From the NCBI RefSeq assembly GCF_041276405.1, contig NZ_JBGGGT010000002.1, positions 905,001 through 969,000 of the forward strand: a DNA stretch of 64,000 bases, given 5' to 3'. Origin of the DNA: Microvirga sp. TS319 (GTDB taxonomy: Bacteria; Pseudomonadota; Alphaproteobacteria; Rhizobiales; Beijerinckiaceae). Positions 17,675-25,279 of this stretch are shown here, one piece after another. Position numbers and translations under genes: made by a program. Each line of letters begins with the position of its first letter. The first letter of the stretch is position 1. The notes beneath the pieces were generated by a model. It was not told the DNA's origin, searched no databases, and saw nothing but the letters and a program-made list of their open reading frames with translations.

Positions 17675-18808
17675 ATGTCTTCGATCAATACCAATCTGTC
17701 CGCCATGACCGCTCTGCAGGCCCTCAAGGCCACGCAGACCGCCATGAACAAGAACCAGAACCAGATCTCGACGGGTCTGCGCGTCAGCGAAGCCTCGCAC
17801 AATGCCTCGTACTGGTCGATCGCGACCGCCATGAAGTCCGACAACGGCGCTCTCAGCGCTGTGAAGGATTCCATCGGCCAGTCCAAGGCGATGATCAACA
17901 CCTTCACCTCGGCGATGGACAAGTCGCTGACCTACCTCAACAAGATGAAGGCCGGTCTCGTGGCTGCCACTCAGCCGGGTGCAGACCTCGCGAAGATCCA
18001 GACCGAGTTCAAGGCTAACATTGAAGGCATGAAGAGCGCGGCAGGATCTGCTTCGTTCAACGGCCAGAACTGGCTCGCCGGCTCCTCTGGGGACGTCAAC
18101 CTCGTTACTTCTTACGACGGAACGACGAACACCGTTGGCACGCTGGCAATCGATACGTCGAAGACGAATCTGTTCGACGATGCTTCGAAAGGTACGGGTG
18201 GTCTTCTGGGATCGGCAGCGGCTGTTTCGCTTACTCCTGCCACCCAGGCTACTGAGACCGGTGGTACCGGCGGCGCTGCTGGCGTTGCAACTCTCGCCGC
18301 GGCTGACCTGAAGCTCACCGAGGGCACTAAGCTCTCCATCACCTACGATGGCGGAGCGGCCAAGGAGTATATCGTTAAGAAGGATGATGACCTCGACAAG
18401 GTCATCGCCGGAATTACCGCACTTGGTATCACGGGCGTCACAGCTTCGAAAAACTCCGGTGACCTTGTTCTGACGGGACAAGTCGATAAGGTCGTCAGCA
18501 TGACGCAGACGACCAAAGCTGACAGCGACGCAATCGCTGCTGCTCTGAAGACGATCGACGAGGCTATCGCTAGCGTCACAGAAGGCTCGGCCATGCTGGG
18601 TGCGAACAAGGCCCTGCTCGAGACTCAGGAAGAGTTCATCAGCGTGCTCTCCGACTCGCTCACCGCCGGCGTCAGCTCCTTCGTCGATGCCGATATGAAC
18701 GAGGCTTCGACCCGCAACCAGGCTCTGCAGACTCAGCAGCAGCTCGGCGTGCAGGCTCTCTCGATGGCGAACCAGAACAGCTCGATGATCCTGAAGCTCT
18801 TCCAGTAA
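17675..18808 (+). CDS. Flagellin
   Basis: The major filament subunit. The 377-residue protein has the conserved N-terminal D0/D1 region (SSINTNLSAMTALQALKATQ, QISTGLRVSEASHNASYWSI) and C-terminal D1/D0 region (MNEASTRNQALQTQQQLGVQ, ending NSSMILKLFQ). The central part (about residues 130-290) is Thr/Ala/Gly-rich and probably surface-exposed. Only one flagellin gene is present here; rhizobia often have several. A strong hairpin terminator follows. Regulation is probably by CtrA (box at 17373) and by FlaF/FlbT at the mRNA level. Confidence 0.95.
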   Translation: MSSINTNLSAMTALQALKATQTAMNKNQNQISTGLRVSEASHNASYWSIATAMKSDNGALSAVKDSIGQSKAMINTFTSAMDKSLTYLNKMKAGLVAATQPGADLAKIQTEFKANIEGMKSAAGSASFNGQNWLAGSSGDVNLVTSYDGTTNTVGTLAIDTSKTNLFDDASKGTGGLLGSAAAVSLTPATQATETGGTGGAAGVATLAAADLKLTEGTKLSITYDGGAAKEYIVKKDDDLDKVIAGITALGITGVTASKNSGDLVLTGQVDKVVSMTQTTKADSDAIAAALKTIDEAIASVTEGSAMLGANKALLETQEEFISVLSDSLTAGVSSFVDADMNEASTRNQALQTQQQLGVQALSMANQNSSMILKLFQ

Positions 18809-18832
18809 GAGCCTCCGGAACGGACTGAGAGG

Positions 18833-18867
18833 AGCCTCGCCTTGCAAAGGGCGAGGCTTCTTTTTTT
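18833..18867 (+). terminator. Rho-independent terminator after flagellin
   Basis: A 9-bp GC-rich stem (AGCCTCGCC at 18833-18841 with GGCGAGGCT at 18850-18858), an 8-base loop, then a run of seven T at 18861-18867. Confidence 0.9.
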
Positions 18868-18884
18868 AAGGCGTTGGTGCGGCC

Positions 18885-19484
18885 ATGAGTCAGAAGCCGT
18901 CATATATTATTTCAGTGAAATGCATTCCCGGCCTTGCCCTGGTGCTCGGCACAGCATGGTTTTTTGCTCCCGAACGGGCACAGGCTCTCGCGACCTGGAT
19001 CGGCTCATGGGACTATGTCGTCCGGCACGATCAGGAGGGGAGGCCGCAGGCCGCCTTCGCACGATTGCGCGGAGACAACGAGGCCTTGCTGTGGCTGACC
19101 TGTGCGAGATCTTCCGTCGACAATGACACCCCGGAAACCGTCTCACTGTCGGCTACCGTTTCCCAGAAAGGCTTTCTCGGACGCAGCGCCCCGCGAGGGC
19201 GCAGCACGGTCTATTGGTTCGACGACGATAGCCCGGAGCTGTCCTATTGGGTTTATCGGGACAAGGCGGGCCAGATGTCCAGCACGGAGCAGTTCTCTCG
19301 TTTCTTTGACAAGCTCAAGGGCGCTCAAACGCTCGTCATCGAGCTGTCCGACTACCGTTACGAGGCGCGACGGTCGGCGTTTCAGTTCGACCCGAGTGAT
19401 ACGAAGGCCGTTGCTGAAAGGTTCAGGCAGGATTGCCGGGATATAGCTGGCCTCGCGAAAGCCGAATCACCCCTGATCCGTTGA
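18885..19484 (+). CDS. Exported or membrane-anchored protein of unknown function
   Basis: A 199-residue protein with an N-terminal hydrophobic segment (about residues 15-35) that could be a signal peptide or anchor, then a soluble domain. The C-terminal part (FFDKLKGAQTLVIELSDYRY ... FQFDPSDTKAVAERF ... C) has the rhythm of small periplasmic beta-sandwich proteins, such as the VasI/invasion-associated-protein types, in which a strand-FxLxG-C end is common. I cannot name the family. It lies between flagellin and a DUF1217 gene, so a flagellar link is possible but unproven. Confidence 0.6.
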   Translation: MSQKPSYIISVKCIPGLALVLGTAWFFAPERAQALATWIGSWDYVVRHDQEGRPQAAFARLRGDNEALLWLTCARSSVDNDTPETVSLSATVSQKGFLGRSAPRGRSTVYWFDDDSPELSYWVYRDKAGQMSSTEQFSRFFDKLKGAQTLVIELSDYRYEARRSAFQFDPSDTKAVAERFRQDCRDIAGLAKAESPLIR

Positions 19485-19520
19485 CGAAGTCCCGGAACTT
19501 GAAACGCCTGAAGGTTTGCC

Positions 19521-20303
19521 ATGATCAGCACGTCCACCCGATACCAGATCATCTCGAACAATCTGACGCGGACAAAGTCGCTGATCGAGAACGACGCCGT
19601 CGTCAAGCGTGAGATCGAGTACTACAACAAGACCATCAAGACGATCAAAACGATCGACGATTTCGTCAAGAACGACCGGGTCTTCAAGTTCGCCATGAAG
19701 GCCTATGGGCTCGAGGACATGGCCTACGGCAAGGCGCTTTTCAAGAAGCTCCTCCAGGAAGGGGTCAGCAGCCCGACCAGCATGGCGAACAAGATGAGCA
19801 ACCCGCTCTATAAGGAGTTCGCAAAGGCATTCGATTTCGTCGGAAAAGGAGCTGAAGCGACCTCTGCCGCGAGCGCGACCACCGAAGCCGTGGAGAAGTA
19901 TATCCAACAGACGCTGGAGCAGCGCGAGGGCAACGACAATCAGGGCGTTCGCCTGGCGCTCTACTTCAAGCGCAAGGCTTCGTCCGTCAAAACGACCATG
20001 GGGATCCTGGCCGATAAGGCGATGCTGGAGTTCGTTCAGACGACCTTCAATATTCCCAAAGCGGCTGCGAGGGCCGATATCGATATTCAGGTGCGCCAAC
20101 TCGAGAAGCTGTTCGACGTAAAGGACCTTCAGGATCCGAAGAAGGTCGACAAGCTGATTCAACGTTTCAACGTCATGTGGGACATGAACAATACGTCCGC
20201 AGCGACTTCGCCGATCCTCACCCTCTTCAATCAATCTTCGGATCAGGGAATCAGCCTCGATCTGATGATGAGCATCGCCAAGCTACGCCCTGGCGGGTTT
20301 TAG
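19521..20303 (+). CDS. DUF1217 flagellar-associated protein
   Basis: A 260-residue soluble helical protein. Segments such as TSTRYQIISNNLTRTKSLIE, TIDDFVKNDRVFKFAMKAYG, LFKKLLQEGV and NQGVRLALYFKRKASSVKTT match the DUF1217 family, which I know as confined mostly to alphaproteobacterial flagellar clusters. The name-level function is unknown; similarity to axial-protein ends is sometimes noted. It ends the flagellar region and a repeat element follows directly. Confidence 0.82.
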   Translation: MISTSTRYQIISNNLTRTKSLIENDAVVKREIEYYNKTIKTIKTIDDFVKNDRVFKFAMKAYGLEDMAYGKALFKKLLQEGVSSPTSMANKMSNPLYKEFAKAFDFVGKGAEATSAASATTEAVEKYIQQTLEQREGNDNQGVRLALYFKRKASSVKTTMGILADKAMLEFVQTTFNIPKAAARADIDIQVRQLEKLFDVKDLQDPKKVDKLIQRFNVMWDMNNTSAATSPILTLFNQSSDQGISLDLMMSIAKLRPGGF

Positions 20304-20416
20304 CGCATCGAACGCGGGAAGCGGGAACCGGTTTTGCGTGCAAAGATGCTCAAAGCCAGAGGATGAAAGCATCGAATGTGGGTTTGATCTCACATCCGAT
20401 GCAGTAGAGGCCAGAC
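20304..20416. repeat. Palindromic intergenic repeat, copy 2
   Basis: Begins immediately at the DUF1217 stop codon with GCGCATCG and contains GGGAACCGGTTTTGCGTG and CATCGAATGTGGGTT, shared with the second half of copy 1 at 10042-10205. It ends near CCGATGCAG. It probably lies in the transcript ends of the two convergent genes. Confidence 0.7.
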
Positions 20417-20444
20417 CCCACTGGGATCCCGGCCCGTAGCGTGG

Positions 20445-21050
20445 TCAGTTCATGACTTCCGTGATCGTCGTCTCGGACGTCACGACAGCCCATCCGGCTT
20501 CGGAATGCTCGATGGAGAGAATCTGACCGGCGCCCGGAATCTTCATGCCGGGGGTGACCCACCATAGACCGTTCGGCCCTTCGATCAGCGCTGACCCTTC
20601 CGCTGCACGATGAATGACATAGCGCGGGAGCGGAGCGGCACCCGATTGGCCCGACCGGGCAGGCGTCACGACCGAGTGAGTGGAAGAGGCTTTGGCCTCG
20701 AGCGTCTCCATCTGTGACGGGGAGGCCGTCCTTACTCGCTCGCCGGTCGATCCGCCTTGTATCGTGACCGGAGACCCGATGCTGGGCAGATAGACATATC
20801 CATCACGAAGGAAAGCAGCATAGACGGGGAGGGCCGTCGCACAGACCACGAGAGCTGCACCGATGCCGACAACGATGCGGTCTCCGGAAGCCTCCTTGGC
20901 GCGGATGAGCTCCTCGAGCCGACGGACCTTTTGCGCACGGCTTTCCGAGGCAGGGCGGTTCTCGCGGAGCTCGCCTGCCCGGGCCACTTGCGCCAACGCC
21001 TTCTCAAACCGTGTGATCATAGCCGCTGCCGTAAAGAGAATCGGAGACAT
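20445..21050 (-). CDS. Membrane protein of unknown function with periplasmic C-terminal domain
   Basis: A 201-residue protein with an N-terminal charged, probably cytoplasmic helical region (about residues 15-55), one transmembrane helix (about 58-78, VVGIGAALVVCATALPVYA) and a periplasmic tail ending in a small beta domain (LIEGPNGLWWVTPGMKIPGA, AGWAVVTSETTI). The tail resembles the PilP/GspC-like small beta domains, and similar proteins lie next to flagellar genes in rhizobia; I cannot assign a function. ATG 21018 or 21050 could be the start. Confidence 0.65.
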   Translation of the reverse strand: MSPILFTAAAMITRFEKALAQVARAGELRENRPASESRAQKVRRLEELIRAKEASGDRIVVGIGAALVVCATALPVYAAFLRDGYVYLPSIGSPVTIQGGSTGERVRTASPSQMETLEAKASSTHSVVTPARSGQSGAAPLPRYVIHRAAEGSALIEGPNGLWWVTPGMKIPGAGQILSIEHSEAGWAVVTSETTITEVMN

Positions 21051-21293
21051 GTTCTAGATGTCCCACATTCTATTACTAAGTTGTTAGCACTGTCCCCGAA
21101 GGACCTTATTCCGGCTCAAGCGCATGAAAGTCTTGTGCAAGTTTCGCCAGCAAGGCGCACAACCGCTTGTCCCCAGTATCCGAAAGCGGGATTTCGGGAG
21201 CACTTCCCGGCGGAGCAGCTGCTTTCGATCTCGGTTGCCGCGCCCTGCAATTCAGGCCGCCCCGACATCCGTCAGGACGTCGAGCCGTCGAGA

Positions 21294-21461
21294 TCAAAGC
21301 TCCTCGGCTGCCGGAATGATCCCGAGATCGTTGAGTTTCGCGCGTACGTCCGCAATCGGCCGCTTGAGCTTGAGGCTGATCACCGAGGCGGGCATTCCTT
21401 CCTGAGCCAATGTCTTGAGGAGCTGAACGGCTTCGAAGGTCCATGGTGATACAGTGTTCAT
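21294..21461 (-). CDS. Small helix-turn-helix-like protein (55 aa)
   Basis: A short gene translating to a 55-residue protein: MNTVSPWTFEAVQLLKTLAQ, then an EGMPASVISLKLKRPIADVR segment that looks like a helix-turn-helix, ending in PAAEEL. GGAG lies about 9 bp upstream of the ATG on the minus strand. The W-x-x-E-x-x-x-x-LK start and A-x-x-I-S-x-x-L-x-R turn recall GcrA/SANT-like small DNA-binding proteins common in Hyphomicrobiales. Regulatory role is inferred. Confidence 0.55.
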   Translation of the reverse strand: MNTVSPWTFEAVQLLKTLAQEGMPASVISLKLKRPIADVRAKLNDLGIIPAAEEL

Positions 21462-21606
21462 GCTTCTATCTCCGGATATGCCCAGGCAGGCTCCTCTCCA
21501 AGTACGGCGAGAACATGGAAAAATGCCGCTCCAGGACGACAGTGCGCCGCAACCTTAGCTTGAGATGTGCGTTCCTTGAGAAGGCAACCCACTCAGGGAT
21601 CAAACC

Positions 21607-21873
21607 ATGACCATTATCTGGACCATCATCATCGGCTTCGTGGCCGGCCTCATCGCCAAATGGATCATGCCGGGCCGGAACGAGCCCTCCGGTTTCATCA
21701 TGACCACGATCCTCGGCATCATCGGTGCTGTCGTGGCTACCTATCTCGGACGAGCCATCGGCTGGTACGGGCCCAATGACGGGGCAAACTTTATCGGTGC
21801 CATCGTCGGAGCCGTTATCGTGCTCTTCATCTATGGCCTCATCGTCGGTCGACGTTCGACGACGACCTATTGA
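21607..21873 (+). CDS. GlsB/YeaQ/YmgE family stress-response membrane protein
   Basis: An 88-residue protein with three hydrophobic helices (about 4-18, 30-48, 62-82) and the glycine-rich repeats typical of transglycosylase-associated/GlsB proteins (IIIGFVAGLIAKWIMPG, TTILGIIGAVVATYLG, FIGAIVGAVIVLFIYG). Members are induced by envelope and osmotic stress, though the biochemical role is unknown. A terminator follows 20 bp downstream. The neighbours are also stress-type genes. Confidence 0.88.
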   Translation: MTIIWTIIIGFVAGLIAKWIMPGRNEPSGFIMTTILGIIGAVVATYLGRAIGWYGPNDGANFIGAIVGAVIVLFIYGLIVGRRSTTTY

Positions 21874-21892
21874 TCCGCATGCCGCGCGAACA

Positions 21893-21926
21893 ATGGGCCG
21901 CACCATAACAGTGCGGCCCATTTTTT
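21893..21926 (+). terminator. Rho-independent terminator after glsB-like gene
   Basis: Perfect 11-bp stem ATGGGCCGCAC (21893-21903) with GTGCGGCCCAT (21911-21921), 7-base loop, then a T run. On the minus strand no T run follows, so it acts mainly on the plus strand. Confidence 0.88.
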
Positions 21927-21940
21927 ATCGCTGATCGAGA

Positions 21941-22183
21941 TCAGGCTGCGTCGTGGGAGCCCGTCAGGGCCGCCTTGATGGGGCAATTGCCGACATACCC
22001 CCGCCACGCCAGGTAGGAGCCTCCTGCAAGCGCCAGGACGTTCAACAGCGGATTGGGCCGTGGCTTGGCGGCCGCGGCGGCAAGGCCTAGCCCGGCAAGC
22101 ATATAGATGCCACGCTCCATCGTGCTGAGGTTCGGCTCTCCGTTCATGAGGGCTCCAGTTCCTGCCGAGGTGATATTCGCCAC
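21941..22183 (-). CDS. Small DUF2892-like membrane protein
   Basis: An 80-residue protein starting with GTG at 22183, chosen because AAGGAG lies 6 bp upstream; a longer ATG frame exists but lacks a ribosome site. It contains ERGIYMLAGLGLAAAA and PLLNVLALAGGSYLAWRGYVGNCPIKAAL, a two-helix pattern like the DUF2892/YgaP-type inner-membrane domain (R-GNCP). It is transcribed divergently from the yciE-like gene, and a perfect EcfG-type promoter lies 30 bp upstream on its strand. Confidence 0.75.
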   Translation of the reverse strand: MANITSAGTGALMNGEPNLSTMERGIYMLAGLGLAAAAAKPRPNPLLNVLALAGGSYLAWRGYVGNCPIKAALTGSHDAA

Positions 22184-22212
22184 GTTAATTCTCCTTGAAT
22201 AGCAGGGGGGCG

Positions 22213-22238
22213 AACGCAACGTGGATCTGTGTTGTTCC
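22213..22238 (-). promoter_or_regulatory. EcfG-type (general stress sigma factor) promoter, minus strand
   Basis: On the minus strand: GGAAC (22238-22234), 17 bases, CGTT (22216-22213), matching the GGAAC-N16/17-CGTT consensus of PhyR/NepR/EcfG-controlled promoters. The -10 element lies 30 bp from the GTG start of the DUF2892-like gene. It is back to back with a second perfect copy for the opposite gene. Confidence 0.75.
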
Positions 22239-22254
22239 GCGAACCGGATCGCGC

Positions 22255-22279
22255 GGAACCGGAAAACTTGGCCGTCGTT
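22255..22279 (+). promoter_or_regulatory. EcfG-type promoter for the yciE-like gene
   Basis: GGAAC (22255-22259), 16 bases, CGTT (22276-22279): exact match to the alphaproteobacterial general-stress promoter consensus. It lies 31 bp upstream of the ATG at 22311. Confidence 0.78.
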
Positions 22280-22310
22280 GAGTCCACGCTTGCCAACATG
22301 GAGTGAACCG

Positions 22311-22805
22311 ATGGCTGCCAAGGAAAAGACTTTGAACGACCTGTTCCTTCACACTCTGAAGGACGTCTACTATGCCGAGAAGCAGATCCTGAAAGCATTG
22401 CCGAAAATGGCCAAGAATGCTGAATCCGAGGAGCTCAAGCAGGCATTCGAAACCCACCGCGACGAGACCGAAGGGCAGATCGAGCGCCTCGAGCGGGTCT
22501 TCGAGATTCTGGGGAAAGCCGCCCGCGGCGTGCAGTGCGAGGCCATTAACGGCATTATCGAGGAAGGCAAAGAGGTCATGGAGGACTTTGCCGACAGTGA
22601 GGCTCTCGACGCTGGCATCCTGGCGGCGGCTCAAGCCGTCGAGCATTATGAGATCACGCGATATGGCTCTCTGAAAGCCTGGGCTCAGGAACTGGGTATG
22701 AACGACGCCGTCAAACTGCTCGACCAGAATCTAGAGGAAGAGAAGAAGACGGATGCGCTGCTGACAAAGCTGGCTGAGGCGCGCGTCAATACCAAAGCTG
22801 CCTGA
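22311..22805 (+). CDS. YciE/YciF ferritin-like stress protein (DUF892)
   Basis: A 164-residue four-helix ferritin-like protein. Iron-ligand-type residues occur in the helical segments FLHTLKDVYYAEKQILKALP, QAFETHRDETEGQIERLERV and AQAVEHYEITRYGSLKAWAQ (E/H residues at E-x-x-x-H spacing). The family is strongly induced in general-stress regulons, with a proposed di-iron or protective role. ATG 22311 is the family start. A perfect EcfG-type promoter precedes it and a strong terminator follows, so it is a monocistronic stress gene. Confidence 0.9.
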   Translation: MAAKEKTLNDLFLHTLKDVYYAEKQILKALPKMAKNAESEELKQAFETHRDETEGQIERLERVFEILGKAARGVQCEAINGIIEEGKEVMEDFADSEALDAGILAAAQAVEHYEITRYGSLKAWAQELGMNDAVKLLDQNLEEEKKTDALLTKLAEARVNTKAA

Positions 22806-22821
22806 AGCTGAGGTCGTGATA

Positions 22822-22849
22822 AAGCCCCGCCTTTCGGCGGGGCTTGTTT
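22822..22849 (+). terminator. Rho-independent terminator after yciE-like gene
   Basis: 10-bp stem AAGCCCCGCC (22822-22831) with GGCGGGGCTT (22836-22845), 4-base loop TTTC, followed by GTTTC. Confidence 0.88.
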
Positions 22850-22871
22850 CATGGGATAAATGGATGACGCG

Positions 22872-23120
22872 TCAGTGCCTATGCTTGCGGCAAGGGGCGA
22901 TGGCCGTGTCGAGGGTCAATCGCAGAGTTCCGGATGGTTGGATCTCGAGGGTTGCCGCCATGGTGCCGGGCTGTTCCACCAGGTGCAGAAATGCCAGAAA
23001 CCTCAGGCGCGCGACCGGTGGCAGCAGATCGAGCAGCCGGCAAAAGTTCTCCCGGATTCCATCGATCATCTCCTCCTGCACGAAAGAGGAAAGGGGGAGC
23101 TCATCGTCAGGCAGCGACAT
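22872..23120 (-). CDS. Small protein downstream of luxI
   Basis: An 82-residue protein (MSLPDDELPLSSFVQEEMID ... FCRLLDLLPPVARLRFLAFL) with no recognised domain. Its start overlaps the end of the acyl-homoserine-lactone synthase gene by 14 bp, so it is probably co-translated with it. Alphaproteobacterial luxI genes are often followed by small genes that modulate quorum sensing; that is inference. A longer frame from 23240 exists but would overlap luxI extensively. Confidence 0.55.
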   Translation of the reverse strand: MSLPDDELPLSSFVQEEMIDGIRENFCRLLDLLPPVARLRFLAFLHLVEQPGTMAATLEIQPSGTLRLTLDTAIAPCRKHRH

Positions 23121-23757
23121 GGGGCACCTGACGGGCTGAAGGAGTGGGCATGCCATGCCGGACAAGGGACGGCCCGCGTAACCCGGCGAGCTTTCGAACA
23201 TGCTCGAGGCTTGCCGCGGAAATCTCGATAGCGGCTGCAATGCAGGGCTCCCCTTCGATGATCTGGGGCAATCCCAGCGGGCGGACTTTGAAGCTGGCCT
23301 GGTGCCAGCGCGGCAGCCACCACATCTCGACGACAGCGGTCACCTCGCTGATATCCTCTTCAAGGCAGAATTCCTGCATCGCGGCCAGAAGGCGGCAATC
23401 CGTCCGACCGGTGCGCCGCTCCTTCACGACGAAGTAGCGAGTCCATTCCAGGGCATCTGCGGCCCGTGGAATGCTGCGCTGGGCCATATGAGGAAAGACC
23501 TCGCTGATCATGTGAGGCAACAGGGTCGGATAAAGCCGCTGCCCGCCCACGACGCGGTTTGCATCGATGGCAAGGAGATAGATGGCATTTTCGTTGTCAT
23601 AGGCATCGACCTCCAGCCCGTCCGGTCTCCTCAATCTGTTCCAGCCGCGCTCTTCCACGAAGATCTGGTGCCGAAGGCGGTAAAACTGCTGGATACTGTC
23701 GGCGTATAGTTTTCTATTGTTGTGTGTAATCACGTGAACATGGGTCACTGACGTCAT
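23107..23757 (-). CDS. Acyl-homoserine-lactone synthase (LuxI family)
   Basis: Makes an acyl-homoserine-lactone quorum signal from S-adenosylmethionine and an acyl carrier. The 216-residue protein carries the invariant LuxI residues: R-x-x-x-F (YRLRHQIFVEERGW, with the Trp), D-x-x-D (VDAYDNE), the R of VVGGQRLYPT and E-x-x-R in ALEWTRYFVV. The acyl chain length cannot be read from sequence. It lies downstream of the luxR-type gene on the same strand, 72 bp away, with a palindrome in the gap. Confidence 0.93.
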   Translation of the reverse strand: MTSVTHVHVITHNNRKLYADSIQQFYRLRHQIFVEERGWNRLRRPDGLEVDAYDNENAIYLLAIDANRVVGGQRLYPTLLPHMISEVFPHMAQRSIPRAADALEWTRYFVVKERRTGRTDCRLLAAMQEFCLEEDISEVTAVVEMWWLPRWHQASFKVRPLGLPQIIEGEPCIAAAIEISAASLEHVRKLAGLRGPSLVRHGMPTPSARQVPHVAA

Positions 23758-23806
23758 CCCTCTGTGAACGGAATGACATTTCGCTCAAAATATTGGTGAG
23801 TGGTAT

Positions 23807-23820
23807 TGTAGAAAATTACA
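23807..23820. promoter_or_regulatory. Inverted repeat in luxR-luxI gap, lux-box candidate
   Basis: TGTA-N6-TACA (23807-23820), a dyad of 4-bp arms about 50 bp upstream of luxI. Size is shorter than a classical 20-bp lux box, but the location between luxR and luxI fits a LuxR-type operator. Confidence 0.35.
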
Positions 23821-23829
23821 GGTATTGGA

Positions 23830-24591
23830 TCAGACCTGAATCAATTTGTACTGTAAGGCTCTGGCGACGGCTTGGGTTTTGTTGGTGGCTTCCAGCTTCT
23901 GGCAGGCGCTGACGATATGGGCCGTCACCGTACGTTCGGTGATTCCGAGGATGTCGCCGGTGTCGGCCGCCGATTTGCCTGCCGCAGCCCACACGAGAGC
24001 CTCGCGCTCCCGCGGGGTCAGGAGGTCCACTTTGCGGCAGGGGAGGGGATCGAGAATTTGCCGGACCCGTTCGAAGGCATACATGGACATGAGGTGGAGG
24101 GCGGGCTTCGCTCGCGGAGGCAGGTCGAGATCGACGCCGCTCATGGAGAAGCAGGCCTCGTAACCGCTGATGCCGTGAATCGGCAGGCAGAAGCCATCCG
24201 GCATTCTGAAATCCCTGGCCCGGTGCATCACCTCGGCTGCGCGGGGCTCTCTGTCCCGATTGTACGGGGCCTCAGACCATTCAAAGGGTTGTACGGTGTT
24301 TCTGCACAGACGGATGACCGGATCGGCGCGAACATAATCCTCTTTCGCGTAAATGTCGAACCACCCTATGGGCCATTTCTTCAGTATAACAACTTTCTCG
24401 AAGCGTTCTCTTGGGTTGGGCAAGCCCGTAATAATGAAATTCTCGAAGCCGAATATTGCGAACGACTTCGCGATTGCAGTCATGATGTCTTCGGAAGACG
24501 TAAGGTTTTCAATGCTTCCAATGAAGTCAAAGGCCTCTGTCGCATGAGCATAGCATTGATGTGGCACCGGTTCCCCCAATGGCGTTTCCAT
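23830..24591 (-). CDS. LuxR-type autoinducer-binding transcriptional regulator
   Basis: Senses an acyl-homoserine lactone and controls transcription. The 253-residue protein has an N-terminal autoinducer-binding domain (about 20-170) with the conserved W-x-x-x-Y and D-P motifs (GWFDIYAKEDYVRADPVI) and a later W, and a C-terminal LuxR helix-turn-helix (about 185-250: LLTPREREALVWAAAGKSAA, GITERTVTAHIVSACQKLEA). It precedes luxI on the minus strand and probably regulates it. Confidence 0.92.
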   Translation of the reverse strand: METPLGEPVPHQCYAHATEAFDFIGSIENLTSSEDIMTAIAKSFAIFGFENFIITGLPNPRERFEKVVILKKWPIGWFDIYAKEDYVRADPVIRLCRNTVQPFEWSEAPYNRDREPRAAEVMHRARDFRMPDGFCLPIHGISGYEACFSMSGVDLDLPPRAKPALHLMSMYAFERVRQILDPLPCRKVDLLTPREREALVWAAAGKSAADTGDILGITERTVTAHIVSACQKLEATNKTQAVARALQYKLIQV

Positions 24592-24702
24592 CAGTAGGTG
24601 TATATAATAAAGGCACTACCACTGGTTATGAAAGGGGATTATAGGTCTGAGCCATGACAGCGTCGGCAGGAGAGGCGGTTGCGGCAGAAATGACCCAGTC
24701 CG

Positions 24703-25065
24703 GTGGACAGGCATATCGGCAATCGGCTGCGCGCCAGACGGGCCATGCTCGGCATGAGTCGGGAAAAGCTGGCGGAAGCCTTGGGACTCACGTTTCAGCA
24801 GATCCAGAAATACGGAAAGAGAGCCAATCGGATCGGGGCAAGTCGCCAGCTTCAGATCGCAGGTATCCTGGATGTCAGCATCGAGCTTTTCTTCGCCGGT
24901 TGCCACGGCTTCCCAGCAAGTGATGCTGCAGCCGGCCGTGTTATGGCCGAGGTTCTGATCAGCCCGCACGGCGACCGCCTCGTCCGTGGCTTCCTGCGCC
25001 TGAAAGACGACGAGATCCGCAAGGAGGGTGGCGGATCTCGTCGATTGCTTGCCTCGCCGCGCTGA
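24703..25065 (+). CDS. XRE-family helix-turn-helix regulator
   Basis: A 120-residue protein from a GTG start. The N-terminal half is an HTH_3 domain (GNRLRARRAMLGMSREKLAE ALG-type turn, QQIQKYGKRANRIGASRQLQ), close to the many short rhizobial phage-repressor-like regulators with the QIQKYE-GxNR motif; here the usual KYE is KYG. The C-terminal half (about 70-120) is variable. It is divergent from luxR and could act on it; that is a guess. Confidence 0.8.
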   Translation: MDRHIGNRLRARRAMLGMSREKLAEALGLTFQQIQKYGKRANRIGASRQLQIAGILDVSIELFFAGCHGFPASDAAAGRVMAEVLISPHGDRLVRGFLRLKDDEIRKEGGGSRRLLASPR

Positions 25066-25226
25066 GGGCCTGAGCCGCTCCAGGCCCCTCGCTGGATGAT
25101 TACCTGCGGTCCCGCTTCGACGAACTTTGGCGGAGGGCGGGGCGGGTGCCCGCTCTTCGAATGAAGCATTGGGCCCGAACTCCCTGACAGGGATGACATT
25201 TTGGGCGAAAGAGCCTTGTGCCCTGC

Positions 25227-25251
25227 GGAACCTGCCGCGCTTCTGATGGTT
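25227..25251 (+). promoter_or_regulatory. Near-consensus EcfG-type promoter
   Basis: GGAAC (25227-25231), 16 bases, GGTT (25248-25251): the -10 differs from CGTT at one position. It lies 28 bp upstream of the first gene of the four-gene envelope operon. Confidence 0.5.
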
Positions 25252-25279
25252 ACTCCCCCACGATTGAGAGAGGTTGACC

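Noticed and set aside
17660..18847. 395-codon open frame opposite flagellin
   Set aside because: Antisense shadow of the flagellin gene. The protein is Arg/Gly/Val-rich and without a family, whereas flagellin on the other strand is certain.
21550..21574. EcfG-type promoter pointing at the 55-residue gene
   Set aside because: The -10 is GGTT instead of CGTT and the site is about 90 bp from the start; too weak to annotate.
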